Shown here: one piece after another, positions 45,505 to 54,469 of the stretch
How the letters are laid out: each line of letters begins with the position of its first letter
Numbering within the stretch: position 1 is the stretch's first letter
NCBI RefSeq assembly: GCF_030063365.1
Contig: NZ_JASISY010000010.1
Span: forward strand, 61,306 to 125,305
DNA from: Cryobacterium sp. PH29-G1
GTDB lineage: Bacteria; Actinomycetota; Actinomycetes; Actinomycetales; Microbacteriaceae
DNA length: 64,000 bases
Reading direction: 5' to 3'
Notes under the pieces: model-generated
What the model was told of the DNA's origin: nothing
The model's database searches: none
Seen by the model: only the letters and a program-made list of their open reading frames with translations
Translations under genes and position numbers: made by a program

Positions 45505-46749
45505 ATGACCGAACCGTCCCCCCACGCTGAGCTGCTCATCGTCGCCGACCAGAAAGCCGGTGCGCTCTACGCGGTCCACCCACCCACAGCGCAACTCGTG
45601 CAGCAGCACACGCATACCGTTCTGGCCGAACACGCCGGGTTCCTCCCACTCCCCCGGGATCGCCTCGCCTACGTTGACGACGCGGCAGGGGAACTCGTGG
45701 TGCTGGACGTCTTTGCGGCACACTGGCGCGCGGCATCGGTATCGGTGGCGATACCCGCTGAGCATATTGCGGCCAGCCCCGACGGCCGCTTCGTCGCGAT
45801 CACGACCGGACTCGGCGTCGCGGAGAATCCCTGGAGCGATCTGGTGACGGTCGTTGATCTGACCGGCGAGCGGCCGGCCGGCCGGCGCATCCGCTGCCGC
45901 ACGGGGGAACCCGGTGTGGTGATCGGACACGATCGGACCGACCCGAGCGCACGACCCGTTCTGGTGCTCAGACACCGCGAACCGGGTGCACTCGAGTCTT
46001 TCGCCGTGGACGACGTTCGCACGGCGCCAGCCCACTGTCCGGTGATGCGCGGCAAGTCTGCGTCTCTGCCCGACGACGGGCACGGCGACGCCTACGACCC
46101 GCTCACCGGCACGATTTTCACGGCCACGAGCGCCGGGGTCTACCGGCACACCCTGCGTGACGGCGGTGCGGTACTGACCGATATCCTGCCCTGGACGGTA
46201 CCCGGCCGTGCCTATTTTCTGCGCTTCTGCCCGCGCGACCGCACCCTGTTCGCCGTCGTGCGCGGTGGCGACCCGAATCCGCAAAGCTGGCATCGGTGGA
46301 CCAACTCGCTCTGGCGGTACAGCGTGGATACGAATGAAATCAGCGTGCTGGCGCTGGGAACCGGACTGGTCTTTCGCCTCGCACTCACCCACAGCCACGC
46401 GGTAGTGGCCCGGGTGCACCCGCACGGTGACGAAACGGTTAGCGTGCGCCGACACCCGGCCGAACCGCTCACCGAGGTGGGCCGGTCGCCGTTGCCGGCC
46501 ATGACGGATGCCCCGGTGCCCGGCCGGGAACCATGGGATGGTACCGACCGGCGGGCGATTGCCGCCGCTCCGCACAGCGAGGCCTACGCTGTGACCCGGG
46601 GCGGACACGGCGAGTTACACCTGCTCGATGCCTCCGCTCCCGCCGCACCGGCGCGCACCGTGCGGCTGCCGACAGCCCTCCGCGAGGGCGGCCATCTGGC
46701 CTGGGTGCAGCGCGGATTCGTGGGTGGTCGCGACACGGTGGGTCGCTAG
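45505..46749 (+). CDS. Predicted beta-propeller protein of the RiPP locus
   Basis: A 414-residue protein with repeated beta-strand-like blocks: AELLIVADQKAGALYAV, DRLAYVDDAAGELVVLDV, AASPDGRFVAITTG and GTIFTATSAGVYRHTL. These read as a WD40/YVTN-like propeller. No signal peptide or membrane helix is seen, so it is cytosolic. Start ATG 45505 follows CAGGAGCAGCC. It is divergent from the precursor, shares its operator, and abuts the S9 peptidase gene with no gap, suggesting joint work on the peptide. No named family is recognised. Confidence 0.65.
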   Translation: MTEPSPHAELLIVADQKAGALYAVHPPTAQLVQQHTHTVLAEHAGFLPLPRDRLAYVDDAAGELVVLDVFAAHWRAASVSVAIPAEHIAASPDGRFVAITTGLGVAENPWSDLVTVVDLTGERPAGRRIRCRTGEPGVVIGHDRTDPSARPVLVLRHREPGALESFAVDDVRTAPAHCPVMRGKSASLPDDGHGDAYDPLTGTIFTATSAGVYRHTLRDGGAVLTDILPWTVPGRAYFLRFCPRDRTLFAVVRGGDPNPQSWHRWTNSLWRYSVDTNEISVLALGTGLVFRLALTHSHAVVARVHPHGDETVSVRRHPAEPLTEVGRSPLPAMTDAPVPGREPWDGTDRRAIAAAPHSEAYAVTRGGHGELHLLDASAPAAPARTVRLPTALREGGHLAWVQRGFVGGRDTVGR

Positions 46750-48531
46750 ATGACCGAGGCAAATATCGGGGCGAACACCGAGCCGATCACCGAGACCACG
46801 CGGTTTGAACAAGCCAGGGACCGCTGGGTGCCGCGGGCCGGTCTCGTGCGCGCACTGGCCGCTGCAGAAAACTATGACGTCCCCGGGCTGCCGGTACTGC
46901 ACGGTCAGGTCGCTTTTTCGCTGAGTCGCCTGGCCGGAGACACCCACCACGTCCTTCGGTCCGCGACTCTAAACCGGGAGACCTTTCGCTTCGAGGCGAC
47001 ACGCACGCTCCTCGACCCGCAGCTGCTTGATCCCACCGGGGCTACCGTAGTGAGCACCTTCTCAGTCAGTCCGACCGGTGGGTACGTGGTCGTGCAATTG
47101 TCCGTTGCCGGCAGCGAGGTCGGCACCCTCCATGTGGTGGACTGCGCCACCCTGGTACGACGGGTCATTCCGAATGCCGCGGTGCGTTACCCGCGCGTGG
47201 ACTGGCGGCCGGACGGAACGGGCTTTCGCTGTCCGGCCTGGGCCGTCGCCACAGCACCGCGCACCATCGTCTGCACGCTGGAACCGCACCTCACCGTCGG
47301 TTCGGAGCCTGAATCGGATGCGCCGCGCGGCGTCAATTCGCCGCCCGCCGCCGCGCTGGAGCCACCGTCGGGGTATCCCGGCGCTCACCTGCGCGGCGTC
47401 GCCGAGGCCGGAGCAGGGAACACCCTGGCCCTGTGGACGCACCGATCCGCGAGTGTGCTCAGCGTGCATCGGAGCGGTGTGCCCGGCACCGTCCTGGACC
47501 TGGGTCTCGGCGCGCTCGTTCACGTGGAGGAGATCGCGGTGCACACGCAGGAGACTGACTCCGAGGCGTGGCTCGTGGCGTCGAATCTGAGCACACCACC
47601 GCGCCTCTATCGGCGGCAACTGCCCACAGACGTCCCGGCCACAGGCCACCGGGCCAACGAGGACAGCGCGAGCCGACCCGCCGATTCCTTCGTGCACCAG
47701 CGGTTGGTCGCCACCATGGACGACGGCGTCGAGGTGGACCTACTCGTGAGCGCCCGGCGGGATGACCTTGACGCCGAGGGACTGCCCCGGGCACCCCGGC
47801 CGGTGATCCTGACCGCTTACGGCGGATTCGGCGTCTCGAGTGGCCCCCGCTACGAGCCGAGCCTGTCGGCGTGGCTGTGCAGCGGTGGCATCTTCGTTAC
47901 GGCCCAGGTGCGCGGCGGCGGAGAACGGGGGGCGGCGTGGCACCGCGCGGGCAGCGGTCCACACAAAAGCAGGTCCGTGCGCGATCTCATCGGGTGCGCA
48001 GACAGCCTCGTACGCGGTGGTTGGTGCACCAGAGCGTCGTTGTGCCTAATGGGCGCATCGCACGGCGGGTTGATCGTAACCGCCGCCGCGCTGCAGCGCC
48101 CTGACCTGTGCGCAGCCGTCGTCTGCACGGCACCCCTGTTGAACCTCGTGGACTATCACCGCCACGGGCTCGGCGCCCGCTGGATCGACGAGTTTGGCGA
48201 CCCGGACGACCGCACTGACCGAGCCAGGCTGCTCGAAATATCCCCGTTGCACCTGCTCGCGGCTCTGCCGGTGAACACCCCGCTGCCGGCGGTGCTCTGC
48301 GCCGTTTTTGAAGCGGATGACCGGATACCTCCCGTTCATGCGCTCGCTTTCGTGGAGGCGCTCGGCGCCCACGGCGGCCAATCCTGGTTGCGCAGTGAAT
48401 CCGCCGCCGGCCACGGCTCTAAACCCCTCGACCGGGTGCGCGAATTCTCCGCAGACGTTCTCGCCTTTGCGGCCGTGCACACCGCGTGCGACGCTCCCGA
48501 CGCGGGTTTCAGGGTGGCACGGCGTGAATGA
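46750..48531 (+). CDS. S9 (prolyl oligopeptidase family) serine peptidase of the RiPP locus
   Basis: A 593-residue peptidase. Residues about 60-330 are a propeller-like gating domain. The alpha/beta-hydrolase domain has VILTAYGGFGVSSGPRYEPSLSAWL, GGGERGAAWHRAGSGPHKSRSVRDLIGCADSLV, nucleophile Ser437 in MGASHGGL, the Asp pair 523/524 in EADDRIPPVH and His555 in AAGHGSKP. Family members cut short peptides after Pro. It has no signal peptide. Both precursor ENP and ATPFD-like sites contain Pro, so it is a candidate maturation or degradation protease. It starts directly after the TAG of the propeller gene. Confidence 0.88.
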   Translation: MTEANIGANTEPITETTRFEQARDRWVPRAGLVRALAAAENYDVPGLPVLHGQVAFSLSRLAGDTHHVLRSATLNRETFRFEATRTLLDPQLLDPTGATVVSTFSVSPTGGYVVVQLSVAGSEVGTLHVVDCATLVRRVIPNAAVRYPRVDWRPDGTGFRCPAWAVATAPRTIVCTLEPHLTVGSEPESDAPRGVNSPPAAALEPPSGYPGAHLRGVAEAGAGNTLALWTHRSASVLSVHRSGVPGTVLDLGLGALVHVEEIAVHTQETDSEAWLVASNLSTPPRLYRRQLPTDVPATGHRANEDSASRPADSFVHQRLVATMDDGVEVDLLVSARRDDLDAEGLPRAPRPVILTAYGGFGVSSGPRYEPSLSAWLCSGGIFVTAQVRGGGERGAAWHRAGSGPHKSRSVRDLIGCADSLVRGGWCTRASLCLMGASHGGLIVTAAALQRPDLCAAVVCTAPLLNLVDYHRHGLGARWIDEFGDPDDRTDRARLLEISPLHLLAALPVNTPLPAVLCAVFEADDRIPPVHALAFVEALGAHGGQSWLRSESAAGHGSKPLDRVREFSADVLAFAAVHTACDAPDAGFRVARRE

Positions 48532-48558
48532 CGTTGCGGGCCCCAGCGGCACCGGCAT

Positions 48559-50226
48559 TCAGATGGTGGGGGGTGCAACCGGGGCCAAAATTCCCTGCAT
48601 GCTTTCCGACATGTATTCGGCTATCACGGTCTGCGATACCGGCAGATCCAGAACGAACACCCCCGGACAACCCCGGGCAACCCAGTCCTTCAGCTGATCG
48701 AGGTCCGACAGGCTCCGGGCTTTAAGCGCCTCGGCGCCGAAGGCCCGCCCGACGGCGGCAAAGTCCACCTCGTCGATGAGCATGGCCTGGCTGTGCAGTC
48801 CCCGGGCAGCATACTGGTGCAGTTCCGCGCCGTAGGCCGCATCGTTAAAGACGACAATAATGCCACTGTTCACGGCACGAATCATCGTTTCCAACTCGGC
48901 CAGGGCCATGAGCGCCCCGCCGTCACCGGTAACAAGCACGGTTGTGCGCCCGTTGCCGGCTTGCGCGGCGCCGACGGCTGCAGGGAGTCCCAACCCGATG
49001 GTCTGAAAGGCCGTCCCGACCAGCATCAGTGCCTGCGGATCGGGAGCCGAGCAGTACATGGGAATCCATCCGGAGAAATGCCCGCCGTCCTGCACAATGG
49101 TGCGTTCCACCGGCAGGATTGTTTCGAGCGCCTGGGCGAATGCCTTCGGATTCAGCCGTCCGTCGGGTGCGAGTTCCTCCGACGGGGGTTCCTCGGCTAG
49201 ACGTCCATCCGCCACTTCCGGCACCCTGCTGCGCCATCCAGTCGTGCGCATCTCCAGTTCGTCAAGCAGCAGTTCGCCGAAGACCTTGCTGTCAGAGCGG
49301 ATGAACAGGTCGACCCGGTCGTGGGTCGCAGCGGGCAGCGTATCCACTTGAATCACCGTCGCGTCGGGCGAGATCAACGTTCCGTAGCGCATTTGGAACA
49401 TGTTCAGGCCGGCTCCGACGACGAGCACAACATCGGCCTGCCTCATGATCTCCACCGCGGCCATCCTGCCGAAGCCGCCGGCGATCCCGAGGTCCCAGTC
49501 CGAGCCAAAAATATTCCGAGCCATAACCGACGTGGCGAAGAGCGCACCGAGGCGATCGCCGGCCTCGCGCAGTGTCGGGCCGGCCTCGCTGACCACCGCC
49601 CCTCGACCGGCAATAATCAGCGGCCGGCTGGATTGCGCCAGGATCGACGCTGCTTTCGCGACGTCGTCGGGGTCAGTCTGGGTCGCAGGCGATGCTGGAA
49701 GGCTTTCCACGTTCTTCTGGGCAGGCGCGGGCAGCGCGGCAAGGTCGTAGGGAATGGCGACGACGACGGGGACCCGTTCGCGGGCCGCGTGTTCGAACGC
49801 CCGCCGAGCGAGGGCGGCTGCGGTGTGGGCCTGCACGGTGAGGGTCAGCACGCCGAGTCCTCCGGCGATTGCGGTCTGGTCGACGTCCCAGGGCCGCATC
49901 CCCGTTGTCGGCGACTCACCAACGACCAGAACGAGGGGTATGCGTGCTAGCCGCGCCTCGGCCAGAGACGTGAGGGTGTTGGTGAATCCGGCGCCGTAGG
50001 TGGCCGTAGCGGTCGCGATTTTTCCCGATGCCCGATGGTAGGCATCCGCCATGGCAACGGTTCCCTGTTCGTGCCGCGCGCTGATGAAACGGTGGCCTCT
50101 CGCCGTCAGGCTGCTGATCAGAAAAGCGTTGCCGTTGCCCATGAGCCCGAAGACGACCTCGCTGTGTTCGGCAATGACATCGGCGATGATGTCAGAAACT
50201 GTGCCATTATTCGGTGCGGTGTTCAC
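48559..50226 (-). CDS. ThDP-dependent acetolactate synthase / 2-oxoacid decarboxylase family enzyme
   Basis: A 555-residue ThDP enzyme. The N-terminal PYR domain has HSEVVFGLMGNGNAFLI and the catalytic Glu in ARHEQGTVAMADAYHRASG. A central domain follows (about 190-330). The C-terminal PP domain has GDGGALMALAELETMIRAVNSGIIVVFNDAAYG, the GDG-N cofactor motif. The Glu excludes glyoxylate carboligase, which lacks it. Benzoylformate-decarboxylase-like or acetolactate-synthase-like activity is possible. It lies 9 bp downstream of the 2-hydroxyacid oxidase gene, suggesting hydroxyacid to oxoacid to aldehyde/ligation product. Confidence 0.82.
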   Translation of the reverse strand: MNTAPNNGTVSDIIADVIAEHSEVVFGLMGNGNAFLISSLTARGHRFISARHEQGTVAMADAYHRASGKIATATATYGAGFTNTLTSLAEARLARIPLVLVVGESPTTGMRPWDVDQTAIAGGLGVLTLTVQAHTAAALARRAFEHAARERVPVVVAIPYDLAALPAPAQKNVESLPASPATQTDPDDVAKAASILAQSSRPLIIAGRGAVVSEAGPTLREAGDRLGALFATSVMARNIFGSDWDLGIAGGFGRMAAVEIMRQADVVLVVGAGLNMFQMRYGTLISPDATVIQVDTLPAATHDRVDLFIRSDSKVFGELLLDELEMRTTGWRSRVPEVADGRLAEEPPSEELAPDGRLNPKAFAQALETILPVERTIVQDGGHFSGWIPMYCSAPDPQALMLVGTAFQTIGLGLPAAVGAAQAGNGRTTVLVTGDGGALMALAELETMIRAVNSGIIVVFNDAAYGAELHQYAARGLHSQAMLIDEVDFAAVGRAFGAEALKARSLSDLDQLKDWVARGCPGVFVLDLPVSQTVIAEYMSESMQGILAPVAPPTI

Positions 50227-50235
50227 GGTGTCCTG

Positions 50236-51600
50236 TCACAACGAAGCAGGGAATACTTTTCCGGGGTTGAGGATGTCCCGGGGATCGAAGAGGGTCTTTA
50301 TCTGGCGTTGGATGTCGAGCAGGTCGTCGCCGAGTTCAGCGCCGAGCCAGCGGCGCTTCAGTAGGCCGATCCCGTGTTCCCCCGACAGCGTTCCGCCAAG
50401 TTCGAGGGCGTACGCAAATAGTTCGCCCGCCGCGCTCCAGATCTCGTCCGGAACGGTGGCTCCCTGATAGACGAATGACGGGTGGAGGTTACCGTCGCCG
50501 GCATGGCACGCGGTGGGGATCATGATGTCGTACCGGTCTTCCAGCTCCACCACCTTGCGGAACATATCGGCAACACGGTCGCGTGGGACCGCCACGTCTT
50601 CGACCAGCATCGTTCCCATAGATTCCAAGGCGGGAAACGCCTGGCGTCGAATATTCACCAGGCGGGCGGACTCGTCCGGATCCATAGTGGTGAACGCCGT
50701 TCCGCCGGCCGCCTCGATGAAGCCGGCGACGGCCTCCGCGTCCGGGAGAGCAGCCGGCCCGTCACACTGAACGAGGAGATACGAACTGCCCTGTGCCAGT
50801 AGGTTTTGGGCGGTATACGTGCCAACGCATTCCAGTGTTCGGCGGTCCAGCAGTTCCATAATGGCCGGCACGAGCCCCGCCTCGGTGATCCTCGACACAG
50901 CGTCGATGGCCTGTTCGAGCGCTGGGAAGAACGCGCCGATCGTCGATCGGGTTCCGGCCACGGCCGGCTGGAGTTTGAGAGTGCACTCGACGATGATGCC
51001 GAGGGTACCCTCCGAACCGATCATCAGCGCGCAGACGTCGTATCCGGTGACACCTTTCACCGTGCGGTGTCCCACCGAGATCAAGCGCCCGTCGGCCAGG
51101 ACTACCTTGAGGGCAAGCACCGCTTCCCGAGTCACGCCGTATTTTGCACAGAGCAACCCGCCGGCGTTCATGGCGATGTTGCCACCCACGGTGGAAACAT
51201 CCTTGCTTGCCGGGTCTGGCGGCCACCACAACCCATACCCGGCCAGTTCCTCATTGAGAGCGCCGTTCAAGATACCCGGTTGCACAACCGCGAGCCTGTT
51301 GGCGGTCGAGATTTCCAGGATCTCCTGCATGGCACCCATACAGAGCACGATTTCGCCACTATCGGCGATGCCACCGCCGGCCAGCCCGGTCCCGGCGCCG
51401 CGGGTAACGACGGGCGTACCCGTTTCGTAGGCTATCCGGCAGACCACCTGGACATCGTCGATGCTGCGCGCATGCACGGCGGCGAGTGGTGTCCCTGCGG
51501 CCATGTGGCCCGAGCGATCCGTGCGGTACCGTGCAAGTTCCTCCGTGTCGGTAACCACCCGGCCGGGGAGTGCCTCCGCGAGCAAGTGTGCAACGTTCAT
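50236..51600 (-). CDS. FAD-linked 2-hydroxyacid dehydrogenase (GlcD/D-lactate dehydrogenase type)
   Basis: A 454-residue flavoprotein. The FAD-binding PCMH domain has VTRGAGTGLAGGGIADSGEIVLCMG, STVGGNIAMNAGGLLCAKYGVTREAVLALKVVLADG and GYDVCALMIGSEGTLGIIVECTLKL. The C-terminal cap has ACHAGDGNLHPSFVY and LGGTLSGEHGIGLLKRRWL, typical of GlcD/Dld. It oxidises D-2-hydroxyacids such as glycolate or D-lactate. ATG 51600 has AGAGGA 8 bp upstream; ATG 51618 has none. The ThDP enzyme gene follows after 9 bp. Confidence 0.88.
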   Translation of the reverse strand: MNVAHLLAEALPGRVVTDTEELARYRTDRSGHMAAGTPLAAVHARSIDDVQVVCRIAYETGTPVVTRGAGTGLAGGGIADSGEIVLCMGAMQEILEISTANRLAVVQPGILNGALNEELAGYGLWWPPDPASKDVSTVGGNIAMNAGGLLCAKYGVTREAVLALKVVLADGRLISVGHRTVKGVTGYDVCALMIGSEGTLGIIVECTLKLQPAVAGTRSTIGAFFPALEQAIDAVSRITEAGLVPAIMELLDRRTLECVGTYTAQNLLAQGSSYLLVQCDGPAALPDAEAVAGFIEAAGGTAFTTMDPDESARLVNIRRQAFPALESMGTMLVEDVAVPRDRVADMFRKVVELEDRYDIMIPTACHAGDGNLHPSFVYQGATVPDEIWSAAGELFAYALELGGTLSGEHGIGLLKRRWLGAELGDDLLDIQRQIKTLFDPRDILNPGKVFPASL

Positions 51601-51812
51601 ATTGTGTTCCTCTTTCATCTGGTCGCCCGCTCACGAGGAAGGCACCGGTTCACGTCACTGTGGCCTGGTTGGATGGGTCCTTCGAGAGGCCGGATGCGAC
51701 ATCAGCGAAAAACCTGAAACCATATACGATCTCAACTGTACCGGCAGGGGAACCCTTGTGAGCAAATCGGTACTAGCATTCCCGGTCATACCGAGCTTTA
51801 GGAGAAACTCTG

Positions 51813-52364
51813 ATGCGAAAACTGACCGCCGGCCTGTTCATGTCTCTTGATGGCGTGGTGGAATCACCGAACCTTTGGCAATTCGACAGCTTTGACGAGG
51901 AGCTGGGCGCCGAACTGACCGCGATGATTGACCGGGTCGACACGGTACTGCTCGGTCGGGTTGGCTACGAGGAATGGGCTGGCTACTGGCCGAACGCCGA
52001 CAGCACCGACGACTTCGGCACTTTCATTAATCCGATACAGAAGTTCGTCGCATCGCGAACGCTCACCGGCCCGTTGGACTGGCAGAATGCTGCCTTGATC
52101 GAGGGTGACTTGGAAGAGTTCGTGTCCGATCTGAAGAACACGGAAGGCGGGGAGATTTCACTGGTCGGCGGAATTTCCCTGGTGCGACAACTGCTCTTTG
52201 CCGGTCTGCTCGACTCGCTCACCGTCATGATGCACCCCGTCGTCGCGGGTGCGGGCCGTCACCTCTTCGAACCGAGCGACCCCGTGACCCGACTGACACT
52301 GCAGAATTCGATCACGACGAGCGCGGGCAATGTACTGCTCTCCTACGCTCTGCGCACCGGGTGA
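51813..52364 (+). CDS. Dihydrofolate reductase-like (RibD C-terminal) protein
   Basis: A 183-residue protein of the RibD_C/DHFR-like family: MRKLTAGLFMSLDGVVESP, TVLLGRVGYEEWAGYWP, FVASRTLTGPLDWQNAALIEGDLEEFVSDLK and GEISLVGGISLVRQLLFAGLLDSLTVMMHPVVAGAG are all diagnostic. It binds NADPH; physiological substrate unknown, not classical FolA. TTTAGGAG lies just upstream of ATG 51813. A gap of about 210 bp before it holds its promoter and that of the divergent oxidase operon. Confidence 0.92.
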   Translation: MRKLTAGLFMSLDGVVESPNLWQFDSFDEELGAELTAMIDRVDTVLLGRVGYEEWAGYWPNADSTDDFGTFINPIQKFVASRTLTGPLDWQNAALIEGDLEEFVSDLKNTEGGEISLVGGISLVRQLLFAGLLDSLTVMMHPVVAGAGRHLFEPSDPVTRLTLQNSITTSAGNVLLSYALRTG

Positions 52365-52456
52365 GGGTGGGACAGGGCTGACGACTGAGCGGGCGCCGAT
52401 GGCGCGATCCTGTGAACGAAACGTATTCTCCGAGCGAATGGTTCTAGTGTTGCCCC

Positions 52457-53170
52457 ATGATTTCTTCTGAACGCGACATCGAGCTTGCTGACGTTTTCGT
52501 GCTTCTCGCCGATTCATTGCGCGCCACGCACGACGTTGTGGACACGATGGATATTTTGGTGCAGGCCAGCACTCGGTTCACGTCGGCAACCGATGCGGGC
52601 ATCCTTCTGGCTGATCCCGCGGGCGTGCTGCATGTCGTGGCCTCGTCGAACGAGCGCACCAGTGAGGTTGAAGAGGCCCAGTTGGGCTACGGCCAAGGTC
52701 CCTGCCTGGAATGCTTCACAACTGGTCTGCCGGTCGAGGTCCCCGACCTGGCGACCGAGGCCACGCGGTGGCCGCAGTTCGTGCGCCTTGCGGAAGCGCG
52801 CGGATTCCAAGCTGCGCACGCATCACCGCTGCGCCTGAGAGATCAGGTGTTCGGTGCGATGAACCTCTTCAACGAACAACCCGGCCCGCTCGGTGATCGA
52901 GATCTAGCCCTCGCCGCCGCTCTGACACAGGTCGCCACCATCAGTCTGGTTCAGCAACAGACAATCCACCATCAGGCGACCGTGAACGACCAGCTGCAGC
53001 GGGCCCTCGACAGTCGAGTGCTAATCGAGCAGGCAAAAGGAGCGCTGGCCCAACGCCACGGCATCTCCGTCGACGCGGCATTCGCGCTTCTTCGCAGCCA
53101 TGCCAGGAAGAACAGTTCACGGCTCCGGGACACTGCCGAGGCGATCGTCAACCGACGGCTCTCCATCTGA
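52457..53170 (+). CDS. GAF-ANTAR antitermination regulator
   Basis: A 237-residue regulator. GAF domain about 20-160 (LGYGQGPCLECFTTGLPVEVPDL). The C-terminal ANTAR RNA-binding domain, about 180-237, has LIEQAKGALAQRHGISVDAAFALLRSHARKNSSRLRDTAEAIV. ANTAR proteins bind paired hexaloop RNA hairpins and prevent termination. I found no obvious dual-hexaloop target beside it. Start ATG 52457; no other sensor gene is adjacent. Confidence 0.92.
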   Translation: MISSERDIELADVFVLLADSLRATHDVVDTMDILVQASTRFTSATDAGILLADPAGVLHVVASSNERTSEVEEAQLGYGQGPCLECFTTGLPVEVPDLATEATRWPQFVRLAEARGFQAAHASPLRLRDQVFGAMNLFNEQPGPLGDRDLALAAALTQVATISLVQQQTIHHQATVNDQLQRALDSRVLIEQAKGALAQRHGISVDAAFALLRSHARKNSSRLRDTAEAIVNRRLSI

Positions 53171-53276
53171 CGTGCTCGCCGGCGTTCGTGCGCTGACATC
53201 GCTATCACCGACCCTGGATTCGCCGGCCTAAAGGCCCGGCCGGCCGTCTGCATCACCGCTGGCGGTGCGTTCTCCA

Positions 53277-53825
53277 TCACAACCCGAGAAGTTGTGCCTT
53301 CCAATATGCCTTGCTGTCTGCCGCAGCCTCGGGCGAGACCAGCTGGCTGTGTTGCACCGCCACTCGACACTTGCCTGGAGTCGCCTCGTTGACGGTGACG
53401 TTGACACGAGAGCCGTCCTCCAATCCACAGCGCCAATAGCGCCACTTCGCGGTCGCTGACGTCGTGGGGTCGTCAGTCATCTCGAACCCGTTGAACGAGG
53501 TGCGGCCGTCAACCAAGGCCATCCAGGAAGCGATTGCCGCATCCATCGAGCCCGGGATTGTTTTACTGGCACTGGCGGCAAAAGTCCCGTCCCCTTGTTG
53601 TCCGGGGATGCGGCGGCCGATGTGCTGCTCGTATGCGATCGTGATGCCCTGCGCCCACCAGCCGTGGCTCTTCAGTTCCAGCTGCGCGATGACATCCTGC
53701 ACCAGCGGCACGATGTCGGGATGAGCTAGCTCCCTGCCGCCCATCTCGTCGATCAAGGCAACCCACTCCGACCAGGCCCGCTGCGTAACTTTCTCGTACG
53801 GTCCGACGTTTTGTGGTTTCGTCAT
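53277..53825 (-). CDS. Hypothetical SRPBCC-like / DUF4287-type protein
   Basis: A 182-residue protein. The N-terminal helical part (KVTQRAWSEWVALIDEMGGRELAHPDIVPLVQDV, then SHGWWAQGITIAYEQHIGRR) resembles DUF4287-type segments. The second half (about 85-180, SMDAAIASWMALVDGRTSFNG ... WRYWRCGLEDGSRVNVTVNE) looks like an SRPBCC/START-type beta domain. Cytosolic, single gene, no functional assignment. Confidence 0.7.
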   Translation of the reverse strand: MTKPQNVGPYEKVTQRAWSEWVALIDEMGGRELAHPDIVPLVQDVIAQLELKSHGWWAQGITIAYEQHIGRRIPGQQGDGTFAASASKTIPGSMDAAIASWMALVDGRTSFNGFEMTDDPTTSATAKWRYWRCGLEDGSRVNVTVNEATPGKCRVAVQHSQLVSPEAAADSKAYWKAQLLGL

Positions 53826-53894
53826 GGGCCGAATCTATCCGATAGATCGCGCTCGGGACTTGGTAAGGGTCGTAGTCTTTGACGTTTTGCTCAC

Positions 53895-54344
53895 CTATTT
53901 CTGTGCATAGTACGCCGAGAGCCAGTATTGACTGGCGTTTGGGATGGATACTTCCAGGGTTTGCGCGCCTGCCGGGCTGTCGAGTGGAACTGCTAAGACA
54001 GCGAGCCCCGCGTCGCCGCAGGTAGCGCCAACCGCGTTCGGGTGCTGCTGGTTGACCGTGATCGAGTACCTGCCATTGCCGGTGCAGTTCAGCATCATCA
54101 CGATCATCGTCTGCCCCGCCGAGGTCGCTGGCGGTACCGTGATAACGGTGTCAGAGTTGCCGGCGTAGGTTCCCGCGGGAACCCGGTCAGGGTAGGTCTT
54201 GGCAACGATGGTGTCTTGCGCTGCAAATTCTTCGGAAGCGCTTGGAAGGCTTGGGGTAGCACTGGGCGTCGGCCGGGAGGAACCGCTCGACGTGGGTTCG
54301 CTGTGTGCCGTGCACCCGGTCATTGCCACGCAAACCAGCAGCAC
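53895..54344 (-). CDS. Hypothetical small lipoprotein with a very short signal
   Basis: A 149-residue protein. MLLVCVAMTGCTAHSEP ends in a lipobox-like MTGC, but the signal has only 10 residues and no Lys or Arg. The frame is closed by TGA 36 bp upstream with no earlier ATG, GTG or TTG. The mature part is a Ser/Pro linker then a beta-rich domain with two cysteines (CTGNGRY, ATCGDAG). Either a non-standard start upstream or a truncated signal is possible. Function unknown. Confidence 0.55.
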   Translation of the reverse strand: MLLVCVAMTGCTAHSEPTSSGSSRPTPSATPSLPSASEEFAAQDTIVAKTYPDRVPAGTYAGNSDTVITVPPATSAGQTMIVMMLNCTGNGRYSITVNQQHPNAVGATCGDAGLAVLAVPLDSPAGAQTLEVSIPNASQYWLSAYYAQK

Positions 54345-54469
54345 ACCGGCGCCGAAAGCAGGAATCTTCGACCGCGCTCATACCGTCTTTGGTCGGTGGG
54401 CGCAGTGTGCTCCTCGGCACAGCACGGCGATCGCCGCCTGGGCCCACTGAATCGATCGGGTTCGCTCGT

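Noticed and set aside
48559..50226. Glyoxylate carboligase
   Set aside because: The catalytic Glu is present (ARHEQGT), whereas glyoxylate carboligase lacks it.
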